A stretch of DNA of 50,721 nt from Clostridiales bacterium (GCA_021202775.1 JAJQCJ010000010.1:3616-54336), one strand, 5' to 3'. Counted from the first letter of the stretch, positions 33,226-42,076 are shown. A program made the numbers and translations. Notes: generated by a model not told the origin, from the letters alone.

Positions 33226-33563
33226 CACGCTTCCTCCCACTGCTTCCAGACCTCCGGGCAGTAGCCCACGGTGGCCTGTTTGCCGTTGCGGACGATGGGG
33301 GTGCGGAGCAGCCTGGGGTCCTCCAGGAGATGCTCCAGCTTCTGCTCATCATAGGCCAGGTAGGACAGCCCTTTGGCGTCCGGGTGTTTCGGGTCGATGA
33401 CGGCGTCAAAGCCCACCGCCCGGATGACGCTGGTCAGCTCCCCCCGGCTCATGGGGTATTTTAAAATGTCCACGTTCTGAAAGCGGATGCGCCGCTCCTT
33501 AAAGTAGCGCTGGGCCTTCTTCGTGTCAAAGCACTTGGACTTGCCGAAAATCTGTATGTTCAT
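33225..33563 (-). CDS. ArsC/Spx family thioredoxin-fold protein
   Basis: 112 residues. IQIFGKSKCFDTKKAQRYFKERRIRFQNVDI is the ArsC/Spx N-terminus with a single active-site Cys at about residue 10 (no CxxC, so not a typical Spx). RTPIVRNGKQATVGYCPEVW is the C-terminal signature. Arsenate reduction is possible but unproven. ATG 33563 is chosen because the frame upstream lies inside thyX; the ribosome site is weak (GGCGGCGGG). Confidence 0.87.
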   Translation of the reverse strand: MNIQIFGKSKCFDTKKAQRYFKERRIRFQNVDILKYPMSRGELTSVIRAVGFDAVIDPKHPDAKGLSYLAYDEQKLEHLLEDPRLLRTPIVRNGKQATVGYCPEVWKQWEEA

Positions 33564-33577
33564 CCCGCCGCCGCCTT

Positions 33578-34369
33578 TCAGGGCCGGGTCATTGCCGCGG
33601 ATTCCTTCATGGCACGGTACTTCTCCTGCACCTCCTGCATTTTGCCGCAGGACATCTTCCCCTCGGTGCAGTGGCCGCAGGCCACGCAGCTTGGCCCGGC
33701 GGCGGCGAACAGGTTGGGGGCCACGGGGTAGACCAGTTTGAACATCTCCTCCGCCAGGGCGCGGATCTCCCACTGGGCCCGGTTGCAGCAGCGCAGGGCA
33801 AAGAAGTTCTTCAGGCTCCGGGCGTTCATGGTCATGACCATCTTCGTCTCGCAGGCGTTGGGCAGCACGAAGCGGGCGTCCTCGTTGGCCATCTTCTCCG
33901 CCTTCCGCTCCGCCTCCTTTTGGGAGAGGCCCTGGGCCATCAGCTCGGCGGTGTGCTTCTCCTGCAAAGAGGCGCACAGGGACAGATACTCCTCCCCCTG
34001 CTTCCGCATGGCCTCCAGGAACAGTTCTTTGGAGGCCGGGTCGGCCTCCACCTCCGGGGGAATCACGAACCGGAAGTCGTCCAGCCGCACATAGCGCTGG
34101 CTCTGGACGGAGAAGGAGGCGATGCGGTGGCGGGTGATCTGGGCCAGCAGGGAACGGCTGACCCCCTCGATGGCGAAGGTGAAGGAGGCGTGCTCAATGG
34201 GGCTTTCGTGGCCCATGGACGCCAGCATTTTGACAAATTTCGCCGTTTTCTCCGGCGTCAGGTTTTCCAGCAGCTCATCCACCCCCACAGGGCTGTAGCA
34301 CAGTTTCGCGGCGGCGGCCACCACCCGCTCCGGCTCCGGTGTATGGGCAATCAATTTAACAGTCAGCAT
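33578..34369 (-). CDS. thyX: Flavin-dependent thymidylate synthase
   Basis: 263 residues. ThyX signature RHR-x7-S is present as [11 protein letters not shown] (Arg 80-Ser 90), along with [12 protein letters not shown], and it is followed by an [22 protein letters not shown] segment. ThyX makes dTMP from dUMP using FAD and folate. A C-terminal Cys-rich tail ([16 protein letters not shown]) may bind metal. It overlaps the toxin gene by seven bases and leads into the ArsC-like gene 14 bases later. Confidence 0.95.
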   Translation of the reverse strand: MLTVKLIAHTPEPERVVAAAAKLCYSPVGVDELLENLTPEKTAKFVKMLASMGHESPIEHASFTFAIEGVSRSLLAQITRHRIASFSVQSQRYVRLDDFRFVIPPEVEADPASKELFLEAMRKQGEEYLSLCASLQEKHTAELMAQGLSQKEAERKAEKMANEDARFVLPNACETKMVMTMNARSLKNFFALRCCNRAQWEIRALAEEMFKLVYPVAPNLFAAAGPSCVACGHCTEGKMSCGKMQEVQEKYRAMKESAAMTRP

Positions 34370-34698
34370 AGTTTCTCTCCCTCTTGCTCCCGCAGTCTGA
34401 CGGCAATGTCAGAGGCGCTGTAAAGCACCCGCAAAACCGTCACCCTGTTGTGTTCTATCACGTAAAACGCCGAAAAATTATCCACCAGCAGTTGGCGGAT
34501 TCCCCGCTCCCGCTCGGGCTGAGATTCCAGCAGGCGGCAGCGCTCCGGCAGCTGCTCCAACGTTTCAATCGCTCCGGCAATGCGGTCATACTGTTTCATG
34601 GCGGTATCCGGCGCATGGAATACGATGGCAATGTGATGGTAAATTGCCTCCATATCCCTTAACGCCTGATTGGTAATTTCTATCCTGTATTGTTTCAT
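34363..34698 (-). CDS. RelE/ParE family toxin
   Basis: 111 residues. ParE/RelE pattern: [17 protein letters not shown] at the N-terminus, [44 protein letters not shown], ending in a basic and acidic tail. RelE-type toxins cleave mRNA on the ribosome while ParE types attack gyrase; which applies is not clear. It overlaps its antitoxin by ATGA and thyX by seven bases. Confidence 0.9.
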   Translation of the reverse strand: MKQYRIEITNQALRDMEAIYHHIAIVFHAPDTAMKQYDRIAGAIETLEQLPERCRLLESQPERERGIRQLLVDNFSAFYVIEHNRVTVLRVLYSASDIAVRLREQEGEKLC

Positions 34699-35000
34699 GT
34701 GTGGGTTTCCCGGAACTCCGCAAAGGCGGCAGCGGCGTCCTGGGTGCGCCCATGTTCCATATCGTCAACGCCGGCCTGCAATGCGCTGTGAAGCTCCTGA
34801 GCAGACATCCGGTCAGCGTTGACGGAGGCAGGCGCTTTCGGCAGCGATACCGAAAAGGGGATGCCGCCGGTCAGAGACACCTGGCGAAGAAACATATCCA
34901 CCGCAGTCGCCATGGGAATCCCCAACTGCTTGAGGACTTCCTCCGCCTCCCGCTTCACCGTGGGATTCACACGAAGATTCAGGGTTGCCGTCTTTTCCAT
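34695..35000 (-). CDS. RelB/DinJ family antitoxin
   Basis: 101 residues. N-terminal ribbon-helix-helix EKTATLNLRVNPTVKREAEEVLKQLGIPMATAVDMFLRQVSLTGGIPF is the RelB/DinJ pattern, followed by a toxin-binding tail. ATG 35000 has AAAGGAG upstream; the longer frame above overlaps the operator. It probably represses its own operon through the inverted repeat at 35027-35041. Confidence 0.93.
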   Translation of the reverse strand: MEKTATLNLRVNPTVKREAEEVLKQLGIPMATAVDMFLRQVSLTGGIPFSVSLPKAPASVNADRMSAQELHSALQAGVDDMEHGRTQDAAAAFAEFRETHT

Positions 35001-35021
35001 AGTATCAGCTCCTTTTCTGCC

Positions 35022-35050
35022 ATTGTAACGCAATTTGCGTTGAGCGTCAA
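35022..35050 (-). promoter_or_regulatory. Promoter and operator of the relBE-thyX operon
   Basis: Leftward: -35 TTGACG (35050-35045), 17-base spacer, -10 TACAAT (35027-35022). A perfect inverted repeat AACGCAA-T-TTGCGTT (35027-35041) fills the spacer, as expected for an autorepressing ribbon-helix-helix antitoxin. Confidence 0.85.
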
Positions 35051-35105
35051 GCACGGGTTTTCACCAAATCAGGAATCTCATCCTGTTCCGGGACGCAAGG
35101 CAGCC

Positions 35106-35834
35106 TCACATCCCAAACCCCCCGTTAACCCCCAGCACCTGCCCGGTGATGAAGGCGGCGTCGCCGCTGCACAGGAAGTAAATGGCGGCCGCCACCTCCT
35201 CCGCCGTGCCCAGCCGCCCCAGGGGGGTCTCCTCCGCCAGGGCCTGACGGGTTTCCCCGTCGGCGAAGGCCATCATGTCGGTGTCGATGACGCCGGGGGC
35301 CACCACGTTGACGGTGATGCCGGAGGGCCCCACCTCCTTGGCCAGCGCCCGGGAGAAGCTCAGCACCGCCCCCTTGGCTGCGGAGTAGGCCACCTCACAG
35401 CTGCCCCCCACCTGCCCCCAGATGGAGGAAACTGTGACGATGCTGCCCCGATGCTGCCGGAGCAGGTAAGGCAGGGCGGCCCGGCAGGCATGGTAGACCC
35501 CGTTCACATCCACCGCCATCAGCCGCTCCCACTGCGCTCCGGTCACATCCTGCAGCACCATACCGGGCAGGGCGATGCCCGCATTGCAGACCAGGGCGTC
35601 CAGGCCGCCGAACCGCTCCGCCGCCGCCTCCGTCATGGCCTGCACCTGCCGCCAGTCGGCCACGTCGGCCTGCACCGGGAAGGCCCCCGGCCCCAGCTCC
35701 CGGCACAGGGCCTCCGCCCGTTCCCGGGAGCGGCAGTAGTTCACCGCCACATTCCAGCCCTCTGCGGCAAAGCGCCGGGCGGCGGCTGCGCCGATGCCCC
35801 GGCTGGCCCCGGTAATCAAGATCGTTTTTGCCAT
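35106..35834 (-). CDS. SDR family oxidoreductase, FabG-like
   Basis: 242 residues. NAD(P)-binding TGASRGIGAAAARR, NAG (residues about 83-85), active-site Ser in VSSIWG, and YSAAKGAVLSFSRALA (catalytic Tyr/Lys), then PGVIDTDMM. FabG-type 3-oxoacyl-ACP reductase is the nearest match, but the gene stands alone and not in a fatty-acid cluster, so another substrate is possible. AAGGAG lies seven bases before ATG. Confidence 0.92.
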   Translation of the reverse strand: MAKTILITGASRGIGAAAARRFAAEGWNVAVNYCRSRERAEALCRELGPGAFPVQADVADWRQVQAMTEAAAERFGGLDALVCNAGIALPGMVLQDVTGAQWERLMAVDVNGVYHACRAALPYLLRQHRGSIVTVSSIWGQVGGSCEVAYSAAKGAVLSFSRALAKEVGPSGITVNVVAPGVIDTDMMAFADGETRQALAEETPLGRLGTAEEVAAAIYFLCSGDAAFITGQVLGVNGGFGM

Positions 35835-35873
35835 GAAATCTCCTTCCTCCCCCTGTCACAGTCTGTTTTCCGT

Positions 35874-35902
35874 AGTTTATCACAAAATACCCGGCAGGGC
35901 AA
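35874..35902 (-). promoter_or_regulatory. Possible promoter of the SDR gene
   Basis: Leftward: TTGCCC (35902-35897), 17-base spacer, TAAACT (35879-35874). Confidence 0.5.
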
Positions 35903-36028
35903 GGGTGGTTGTCAGCTTTTCTGCATTGTTCGCCTCCCATGGATTCTCCGGGAAAAACAGCGTTTTTTAGGAAAATTTAGTGTCAAAATGGCTTTCAAAG
36001 AAACGCTTTAAAAATCACAAAACAATAG

Positions 36029-36057
36029 TTGCGTTTTACGGCAGGTTCGTGTATAAT
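36029..36057 (+). promoter_or_regulatory. Promoter of the EF-G-like gene
   Basis: -35 TTGCGT (36029-36034), 17-base spacer, -10 TATAAT (36052-36057). A second TATAAT lies at 36069-36074. Confidence 0.85.
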
Positions 36058-36132
36058 GACCAATAGGGTATAATACAACGGAGCCTGCGCTCCGAGTGAA
36101 AATCCACCATATTGATAAGGAGCGTAAACGAC

Positions 36133-38199
36133 ATGAGCTATTCTGCAAAACAAATCCGTAACATCTGCCTGCTGGGCCATTCCGGTTCCGGAAAGACCAT
36201 GCTGGTGGAAAGCATGCTGAACGTCACCGGCGTCACCCAGCGGCTGGGCAAGACCCCGGACGGCACTACGGTTTCTGACTATGACCCGGAGGAAATCAAG
36301 CGTCAGATCTCCATCTCCGCTTCCATTATCCCCGTTGAATACAAGGATCATCTGTTCAACGTCATTGACTGCCCGGGTCACTTCGGCTTCTACGGCGAGG
36401 TCGCCGAGGCTTTGCAGGTAGCCGATCTGGCGGTGATCGTCCTGCCCGCCAAGGGCAGCGTCCCCGTGGGCGCGGAGCGGGCCTACCGCATGGTGCGGGA
36501 GCGGAATCTCCCCTGTATGTTCTATATCTCCAAGTGCGATGAGGAGAACGGCGACTACAACGCCGTGGTGGACGAGCTGAAGGAGAAGTTCGGCAACCAG
36601 GTCACCCCCATCGTCTCCCCCATTCTGGACGCCAAAAAGAACGCCATCGGCGTGCTGGACGTGCTGGAGCGCTGCGCCTACGGCATCCATGACGACGGCA
36701 AGAGCCATCACATCGCCATCCCTGAGGACAAGAAGAGCTTCGTCATCGAGTCCTACTCCACCCTGATGGAGTCCGTGGCCGAGTACTCCGAGGAGTTCAT
36801 GGATAAGTTCTTCGCCGGGGAGGAGTTCACCACTGAGGAGGTGGCCGAGGGCCTGCTGGCCGGCATCAAAGAGGCCACCATCGTCCCCGTGTACTGCGGC
36901 AGCGCCTTCACCGGCATGGGCACCGAGGCCCTGATGCACGGCCTCATCACCATGGGCCCCTATCCCATGAACACCAACCCCATGACCGGCGTGAACGCCG
37001 ACGGCGAGCCTGTGGAGGTGGCCGTCAGCGCCGATGGGGACACCGTGGTCTACGTCTTTAAGACCGTCTCCGACCAGTATGGCAAGTACTCCTATGTGAA
37101 GGTGCTGCAGGGCACCCTGACCCCGGATATGTCCCTCATCAACGGCCGCACCGGCTCCACCGAGAAGATCGGCCGCCTCTACGCCATGTGCGGCAAGAAG
37201 GCCTCCGAGCTGAAGCAACTGAACGCCGGCGACATCGGCGCCATCTCCAAGATGGACAAGCTCAAGACCGGCGACACCCTCTCCGTGGCCGGCTACAAGC
37301 TGGACCCCATCCCCTTTGCCGAGCCGGTGTACTCTAAGGCCATCTCCCCCAAGGTCAAGGGCCAGGACGACAAGGTCGGCGTGGGCCTGAACCGCCTGAA
37401 TGAGGAGGATCCCTCCTTCTCCATCAATAACAACGCCGAGACCCATCAGCTGGTGGTCTCCGCCGCCGGGGACATCGCCATCGACGTCATCGTCTCCAAG
37501 CTCAAGAGCCGCTTCAATGTGGAAGTGGTGCTGGAGACCCCCCGTGTGCCCTATCGTGAGAAGATCCGCAAGGTGGTGTCCAAGCAGGGCAAGTTCAAGA
37601 AGCAGACCGGCGGCAGCGGCCAGTATGGCGACGTGTGGGTCCGCTTTGAGCCCACCGACGAGTCCGAGGAAATGATCTTTGCCGAGGAGGTGTTCGGCGG
37701 CAGCGTGCCGAGAAACTACTTCCCCGCGGTGGAAAAGGGCCTCCGGGACGCCTGCCTCCACGGTGTGCTGGCCGGGTATCCGGTGGTGAACCTGAAGGCC
37801 GTGCTGTACGACGGCTCCTACCACCCGGTGGACTCCTCCGAAATCGCCTTCAAGACCGCCGCTCAGCTGGCCTACAAGGCCGCCCTGCCGGAGGCCTCCC
37901 CGGTGCTGCTGGAGCCGGTGGGCGATTTGAAGGTCACGGTGCCTGACAGCTACATGGGCGACATCATGGGCGACCTGAACAAGCGCCGGGGCCGCGTCAT
38001 GGGCATGGAGCCTGCCAAGGGCGGCAACCAGATCATCTCCGCCGAGGTGCCCATGGCCGAGATGAGCGAGTACGCCATCGACCTGCGGGCCATGACCCAG
38101 TCCAGGGGTTCCTTCACCTTCCACTTCCTGCGCTATGAGCAGTGTCCCCCCGCCGCCCAGGAGAAGGCCATCGCCGAGGCCAAGGCCCTGAACGGCTGA
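36133..38199 (+). CDS. Elongation factor G-like translational GTPase
   Basis: 688 residues, all five EF-G domains: P-loop GHSGSGKTMLVESML, G3 DCPGHFGF, KCDEENG in place of the strict NKxD, then domain II, a domain IV with GGSGQYGDVWVRFEP, and a C-terminal domain with RRGRVMGMEPAKGGNQIISAEVP. It is the EF-G-like (EF-G2) subgroup found beside the true EF-G in many Firmicutes; exact role not established. ATG 36133 has AAGGAG nine bases upstream. Codon use and strong promoter suggest high expression. Confidence 0.92.
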   Translation: MSYSAKQIRNICLLGHSGSGKTMLVESMLNVTGVTQRLGKTPDGTTVSDYDPEEIKRQISISASIIPVEYKDHLFNVIDCPGHFGFYGEVAEALQVADLAVIVLPAKGSVPVGAERAYRMVRERNLPCMFYISKCDEENGDYNAVVDELKEKFGNQVTPIVSPILDAKKNAIGVLDVLERCAYGIHDDGKSHHIAIPEDKKSFVIESYSTLMESVAEYSEEFMDKFFAGEEFTTEEVAEGLLAGIKEATIVPVYCGSAFTGMGTEALMHGLITMGPYPMNTNPMTGVNADGEPVEVAVSADGDTVVYVFKTVSDQYGKYSYVKVLQGTLTPDMSLINGRTGSTEKIGRLYAMCGKKASELKQLNAGDIGAISKMDKLKTGDTLSVAGYKLDPIPFAEPVYSKAISPKVKGQDDKVGVGLNRLNEEDPSFSINNNAETHQLVVSAAGDIAIDVIVSKLKSRFNVEVVLETPRVPYREKIRKVVSKQGKFKKQTGGSGQYGDVWVRFEPTDESEEMIFAEEVFGGSVPRNYFPAVEKGLRDACLHGVLAGYPVVNLKAVLYDGSYHPVDSSEIAFKTAAQLAYKAALPEASPVLLEPVGDLKVTVPDSYMGDIMGDLNKRRGRVMGMEPAKGGNQIISAEVPMAEMSEYAIDLRAMTQSRGSFTFHFLRYEQCPPAAQEKAIAEAKALNG

Positions 38200-38220
38200 T
38201 TCCCCAACCAAACAGTATCA

Positions 38221-38255
38221 CAGCGCCCCCGGAGCAGTCCGGAGGCGCTGCTTTT
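38221..38255 (+). terminator. Intrinsic terminator after the EF-G-like gene
   Basis: CAGCGCC-CCGGA and TCCGG-GGCGCTG pair over GCAG with single mismatches, followed by CTTTTC. Confidence 0.85.
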
Positions 38256-38290
38256 CTGTCCGCTGTCCTCTCGGCGGCGGGGTGGAAAAT

Positions 38291-38355
38291 CTTCAGAAAA
38301 CCTTCAGAAAGCCTTAAGATTCGGCGGTTGTTTTTCGTGGGGGTTCTGCTATAAT
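38291..38355 (+). promoter_or_regulatory. VanZ promoter with three 11-bp tandem repeats
   Basis: CTTCAGAAAAC (38291), CTTCAGAAAGC (38302) and CTTAAGATTCG (38313) run head to tail with an 11-base period and end four bases before -35 TTGTTT (38328-38333), then a 16-base spacer and -10 TATAAT (38350-38355). This layout is classic for an OmpR-family activator. Confidence 0.7.
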
Positions 38356-38395
38356 GCAGATAGTTCGGAAACAGATTATCGAAGGAGCTATTTTT

Positions 38396-39085
38396 ATGTC
38401 TATCATTGAAATGTATCTATCCGATATGCTACATTACGCATGGATTGGGTTGCTGGTGTACACAGTCGCCAGGGTCATCTATATCCGCGTAAAGCACAGG
38501 CAGGTGAACTGGAAACGGGAACTGATGCTCTGTCTGTTTGTGTCCTACCTGGTGGGATTGGCCTCCCAAACAATTTTTCCCACTTGGCTTATCGCCAACT
38601 ATGAGGGAGAACCTTATTTCTATTTTTACCTCCGAGGCCTTGGCGTCCATTTGATTCGTTCTTCGTCTGGAGGCATTCGGGTGGAGTGCTCTTTCAATGG
38701 ATGCGGCCTGTTGGATAATGTCAACTTGATTCCCCTGAAAACCATTCTATCCCAGCTTTCCGGCCAAATTCCTGTCAACGGGGATGAGGTCGTAGAAACC
38801 TCCATTCTCAACCTGCTAGGCAATGTGCTGCTGTTCAGCCCCATCGGTTTTTTCCTCCCAATGCTCTGGGCGAAATACAAAAGTCCTAAGCAAGTGCTGT
38901 GGACGGGCCTGCGCATTACTCTGGCGGTGGAGATTTTGCAATACATCATCGGACGCAGCACCGATATAGACGATGTGATTCTCAATACCCTGGGTGTGAT
39001 GTTGGGCTATCTGTTTTACTGGTTGCTTCGCCGCCTGTGGGCGGCACAGAGGGGGCGCTTTCCATGCACGAATCCCGGGGGATGA
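38396..39085 (+). CDS. VanZ family membrane protein
   Basis: 229 residues, about five membrane helices. LVSYLVGLASQTIFPTW, then NLIPLKTI, NLLGNVLLFSPIGFFLPMLW, and EILQYIIGRSTDIDDVILNTLGVMLGYLF are the VanZ pattern. VanZ family members give low-level resistance to glycopeptides such as teicoplanin in Enterococcus, but most homologues are uncharacterised. ATG 38396 follows AAGGAGC. The following gene overlaps it by 22 bases. Confidence 0.9.
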   Translation: MSIIEMYLSDMLHYAWIGLLVYTVARVIYIRVKHRQVNWKRELMLCLFVSYLVGLASQTIFPTWLIANYEGEPYFYFYLRGLGVHLIRSSSGGIRVECSFNGCGLLDNVNLIPLKTILSQLSGQIPVNGDEVVETSILNLLGNVLLFSPIGFFLPMLWAKYKSPKQVLWTGLRITLAVEILQYIIGRSTDIDDVILNTLGVMLGYLFYWLLRRLWAAQRGRFPCTNPGG

Positions 39086-39510
39086 CCCGCCGCACTGTTC
39101 TTTGTCTGATGACCATGCTGCTGGCGTCGCTGCTGCTGGTCTTTGGCTGTTGCCGGTATTATACCCAAAACAGCCAGGTGCAGGACGCCAAAAACCTGGC
39201 CCAGAGCGCCCTGAGCAGCTTCACCGACTATCAGGACAACCGGGAGGAGGCCGCCTTCCGGCAGGGCGCCGCCGCCTTTCATGAGTTCTACCGGGCCTCC
39301 CGGGAGCTGGAGGAGATGCCGACCCAGATGCGCCAGACCTGCGGCCGGGTCCACGCCTACCTGCTCTACCAGCCGGAGCGGGCCAGGGAGCATATGGAGC
39401 CGCTGATGGCAGGTCTGGCGGCCCTGGCGAAGAATCCCGCCTCCATGGACGCCTATGCGGATTTGAACCTCTTTTTGCAGGAGGTTCACGTCCCCGGCAC
39501 GGAGGGGTGA
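39064..39510 (+). CDS. Membrane-anchored protein of unknown function
   Basis: 148 residues. One N-terminal membrane segment (TVLCLMTMLLASLLLVFGCC, about 11-30) with a Cys pair that could be a lipobox, then a soluble, mostly helical domain (QDAKNLAQSALSSFTDY ... MDAYADLNLFLQEV). Not recognised. ATG 39064 has GAGGGGG upstream; ATG 39082 is an alternative. It overlaps the VanZ gene by 22 bases, so the two are co-expressed. Confidence 0.7.
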   Translation: MHESRGMTRRTVLCLMTMLLASLLLVFGCCRYYTQNSQVQDAKNLAQSALSSFTDYQDNREEAAFRQGAAAFHEFYRASRELEEMPTQMRQTCGRVHAYLLYQPERAREHMEPLMAGLAALAKNPASMDAYADLNLFLQEVHVPGTEG

Positions 39511-39530
39511 ACAGGAAAGAGGCACACAAC

Positions 39531-39968
39531 ATGAAAGTATGGAAAAAAATCGGCAGCTTTCTGGCCGCCGTCCTTGTCCTTGCGGTGCTGTTTTCCGCCG
39601 TCCGGTGGTGGCTGTCCCCGAGGCAGGTGTATCAGCGGAATCGTGAGGAACTGAACGCCGCCGTCGCAACCATCCTGGAGGCAGAGAGTGCGGACGGCCT
39701 CGCCGACCACGACATCGGCATGGCCCGGTTGGTGGATTATCTGTCCACCCGCACAGATCCCATCATCGACTTCTCTACCCCGTCCCTGAGCACGCTGACC
39801 CCTTATGCCGGGCTGTACTACTCCGTCAACGGCGTGCCGGTGGCAGACGAATCCGGGGCCGACCTGGTGGAGACGGAGGACGGCTGGACCTGGACGGGAA
39901 CAGGGGACAACCGGGGCAAAACCTGGCAAATCGAGGGGAACTGGTACGGCTACACCGCCTGGTACTGA
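39531..39968 (+). CDS. Membrane-anchored protein of unknown function
   Basis: 145 residues. An N-terminal helix (IGSFLAAVLVLAVLFSAVRWWL, about 7-28) anchors a domain outside the cell. The C-terminus (YYSVNGVPVADESGADLVETEDGWTWTGTGDNRGKTWQIEGNWYGY) is Gly/Trp/Tyr-rich and beta-like. Family not recognised. ATG 39531 has AAAGAGG upstream. Third gene of the VanZ operon, ended by a strong terminator. Confidence 0.72.
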   Translation: MKVWKKIGSFLAAVLVLAVLFSAVRWWLSPRQVYQRNREELNAAVATILEAESADGLADHDIGMARLVDYLSTRTDPIIDFSTPSLSTLTPYAGLYYSVNGVPVADESGADLVETEDGWTWTGTGDNRGKTWQIEGNWYGYTAWY

Positions 39969-39983
39969 CGTCTCCTCAATCTC

Positions 39984-40020
39984 AAAAAAAGCGCCTGCCA
40001 AAACGCGGCAGGCGCTTTTT
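39984..40020. terminator. Bidirectional intrinsic terminator
   Basis: AAAAAGCGCCTGCC and GGCAGGCGCTTTTT pair perfectly over a seven-base loop, between the VanZ operon and the convergent potassium uptake genes. Confidence 0.94.
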
Positions 40021-40030
40021 CTGTGGGGTT

Positions 40031-40690
40031 TCACTTCCCCAGCTTGCGAATCAGCTTTTCCATGGTGGACTCGTGGGCCAGCACCATCAGGTGATCCTCC
40101 GCCTGAATGACGGCCTGGGGGGAGGGCATGATGTTGTCGCCGGAGGTCTTGCTGAGGATGCCGATGACGTAGACGTCGTACTTGGCCCGGATGTTGGAGG
40201 TCAGGATGCTCTTGCCCACCCACTCCCGCAGGGGGGTGATCTCATAGACGGAGTAGCCGTCCCGCAGGTCGATATAGTCAAAGACGTGGTCGTTGTTGTA
40301 CTTCACCGCCGCCCGCAGGGCCGCGTCCTTGTTGGGGTGAATGATTTCGTCCGCGCCGTTGCGGAGCAGGAATTTGGCGTGGACCTCGTTGTTGGCCTGG
40401 CTGACCACATACTTCGCCCCCAGGTCCTTCAGCAGGCTGGTGATCTCCAGATTGCTCTGGAAGCTGCCGCCGATGCAGACGAAGCACAGGTCGAAGTTGG
40501 CCACGCCGATGCGCTGGAGGACGCTCTCCCGGGTGCAGTCGGCAATGAGGCTGCTGGTGGCCACGTCCAGCAGGTCCTCCAGGGCGGTCTCCTCCTTGTC
40601 CACGATCATGATCTCGTTCCGCAGCTCCGCCAGGTCCCGGCACAGGTAGTGGCCGAAATCGCCCAGCCCGATCATCAGAATGGATTTCAT
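40031..40690 (-). CDS. ktrA: Potassium uptake regulatory subunit, KtrA/TrkA type
   Basis: 219 residues. RCK_N Rossmann domain (MIGLGDFGHYLCRDLAE, with Asp in IVDKEE near residue 31) and an RCK_C domain from about 140 (EWVGKSILTSNIRAKYDVYVIGI ... AVIQAEDHLMVLAHES). KtrA proteins bind nucleotides and gate the KtrB channel. It lies 36 bases downstream of the KtrB gene. The symbol follows the partner type; ktrC cannot be told apart. Confidence 0.92.
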   Translation of the reverse strand: MKSILMIGLGDFGHYLCRDLAELRNEIMIVDKEETALEDLLDVATSSLIADCTRESVLQRIGVANFDLCFVCIGGSFQSNLEITSLLKDLGAKYVVSQANNEVHAKFLLRNGADEIIHPNKDAALRAAVKYNNDHVFDYIDLRDGYSVYEITPLREWVGKSILTSNIRAKYDVYVIGILSKTSGDNIMPSPQAVIQAEDHLMVLAHESTMEKLIRKLGK

Positions 40691-40726
40691 ACGCTGTTCC
40701 CTCCTTGATTGTCCGGTTGCGGGCCG

Positions 40727-42076
40727 TCAGCCCACAACGATCTGTTCCTCCGGGTACCGCAGCTTACCTGCGTGCCGCCGCTCGGTGAAGGACATGGCGA
40801 AGCTCAGGCTCCCCACCCTGCCGCAGAACATCAGCAGAATGATGACCAGCCGGGACAGGGTGTTCAGCTCCCTGGTCACGCCGGTGGACATCCCCACCGT
40901 TCCGATGGCGGAGAACGCCTCGAACAGCACGTCGGCCAGGGGCAGGTCCTGCCCGATCAGCAGCACCAGAATGGCGAAGAGCGCCAGGGAGAAGTTGATA
41001 AACACCACCACACTGGCCCGTTTGATGGCGTCCTTGTCCAGCCGCCGACGGAACACGGTGCAGTCCTCATTGCTAAAGAGGTAGGAGCGGATATAGAGCA
41101 GGATCACCACCGCCGTGGTGGTCTTGATGCCGCCCGCCGTGGAGCCGGGGCTGCCGCCGATGAACATTAACATCATGGTCAGCACCTTGCTGCCGCTGGT
41201 CAGGGCAGCGGTGTCCACCGTGTTGAAGCCCGCCGTTCTGGGGGTCACGGCGCAGAACAGCGCCGCCCAAATCCGCTCCCCCCAGCTCATGTCGGCAAAG
41301 AGGTTGTTCCGCTCGGACAGGAGGAACAGCAGCGTCCCTCCCAGAATCAGCGCCGCCGTGACGGTCAGCACCACCTTGGTCTGGAGGCGGTAGCGCCGCC
41401 AGTGCCAGCGGTGGGTCAGCAGGTCGTCCCACACCAGAAAGCCGATGCCCCCCACGATGATCAGCCCCATCAGCACCAGGTTCACAATGGGGTCGTCAGC
41501 GTAGTTGCAGAAGGAGGAATATTCCCCCTGAAAGCCCATCAGGTCAAATCCGGCGTTGCAGAAGGCGGAGACGGCGTGAAAGACGCCATAGTAACACCCA
41601 CGGGCAAGCCCCAGCTCCGGCACGAAGCGGATGGCCAGCAGCACCGCCCCGGTACCCTCAAAGACCAGCGTCCCCCGGACGATGCGATGAACCAGCCGGA
41701 TGCTGCCCCGAATCTGCTGGGTGCTCAGGCTGTCCCGAATCAGCTCCCGGCCACCAAGACCGATTTTCCTGCCCAGCAGCGACAGGGCGAAGGTGCCGAT
41801 GCTGATAAAGCCCAGACCGCCGATCTGAATCAGCGTCAGCAGCACCAGCTGCCCAAACAGCGTCCAGTGGGTCCAGGTGTCGTAGACCACCAGCCCGGTG
41901 ACGCAGGTGGCGGAGGTGGCGGTGAACAGCGCCCCCAGGAAGTCGGTCTCCTCCCCGCTTCGGGTGGCCGCCGGCAGCATCAGCAGCAGCGTCCCCACCA
42001 GAATCAGCAGCACAAAGCCCAGCATAATCAGCTTCGTGCGGGAAAGCTGCACCTTCCAATGGCGTATCCGGCCCAT
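40727..42076 (-). CDS. ktrB: Potassium transporter, KtrB/TrkH type
   Basis: 449 residues, usual for KtrB. Four repeated pore units with selectivity-filter segments such as TATSATCVTGLVV, SAFCNAGFDLMG, GSPGSTAGGIKTTT and SAIGTVGMSTGV. With KtrA it forms a K+ uptake channel. ATG 42076 follows GGGGGCGGC; the open frame upstream is antisense leader sequence. The first gene of the pair. Confidence 0.93.
   Translation of the reverse strand: MGRIRHWKVQLSRTKLIMLGFVLLILVGTLLLMLPAATRSGEETDFLGALFTATSATCVTGLVVYDTWTHWTLFGQLVLLTLIQIGGLGFISIGTFALSLLGRKIGLGGRELIRDSLSTQQIRGSIRLVHRIVRGTLVFEGTGAVLLAIRFVPELGLARGCYYGVFHAVSAFCNAGFDLMGFQGEYSSFCNYADDPIVNLVLMGLIIVGGIGFLVWDDLLTHRWHWRRYRLQTKVVLTVTAALILGGTLLFLLSERNNLFADMSWGERIWAALFCAVTPRTAGFNTVDTAALTSGSKVLTMMLMFIGGSPGSTAGGIKTTTAVVILLYIRSYLFSNEDCTVFRRRLDKDAIKRASVVVFINFSLALFAILVLLIGQDLPLADVLFEAFSAIGTVGMSTGVTRELNTLSRLVIILLMFCGRVGSLSFAMSFTERRHAGKLRYPEEQIVVG

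Noticed and set aside
35995-38211. Long open frame of 738 codons opposite the EF-G-like gene
   Set aside because: The product is repetitive Gly/His/Leu/Val without motifs and no ribosome site fits. The plus-strand GTPase explains the region.
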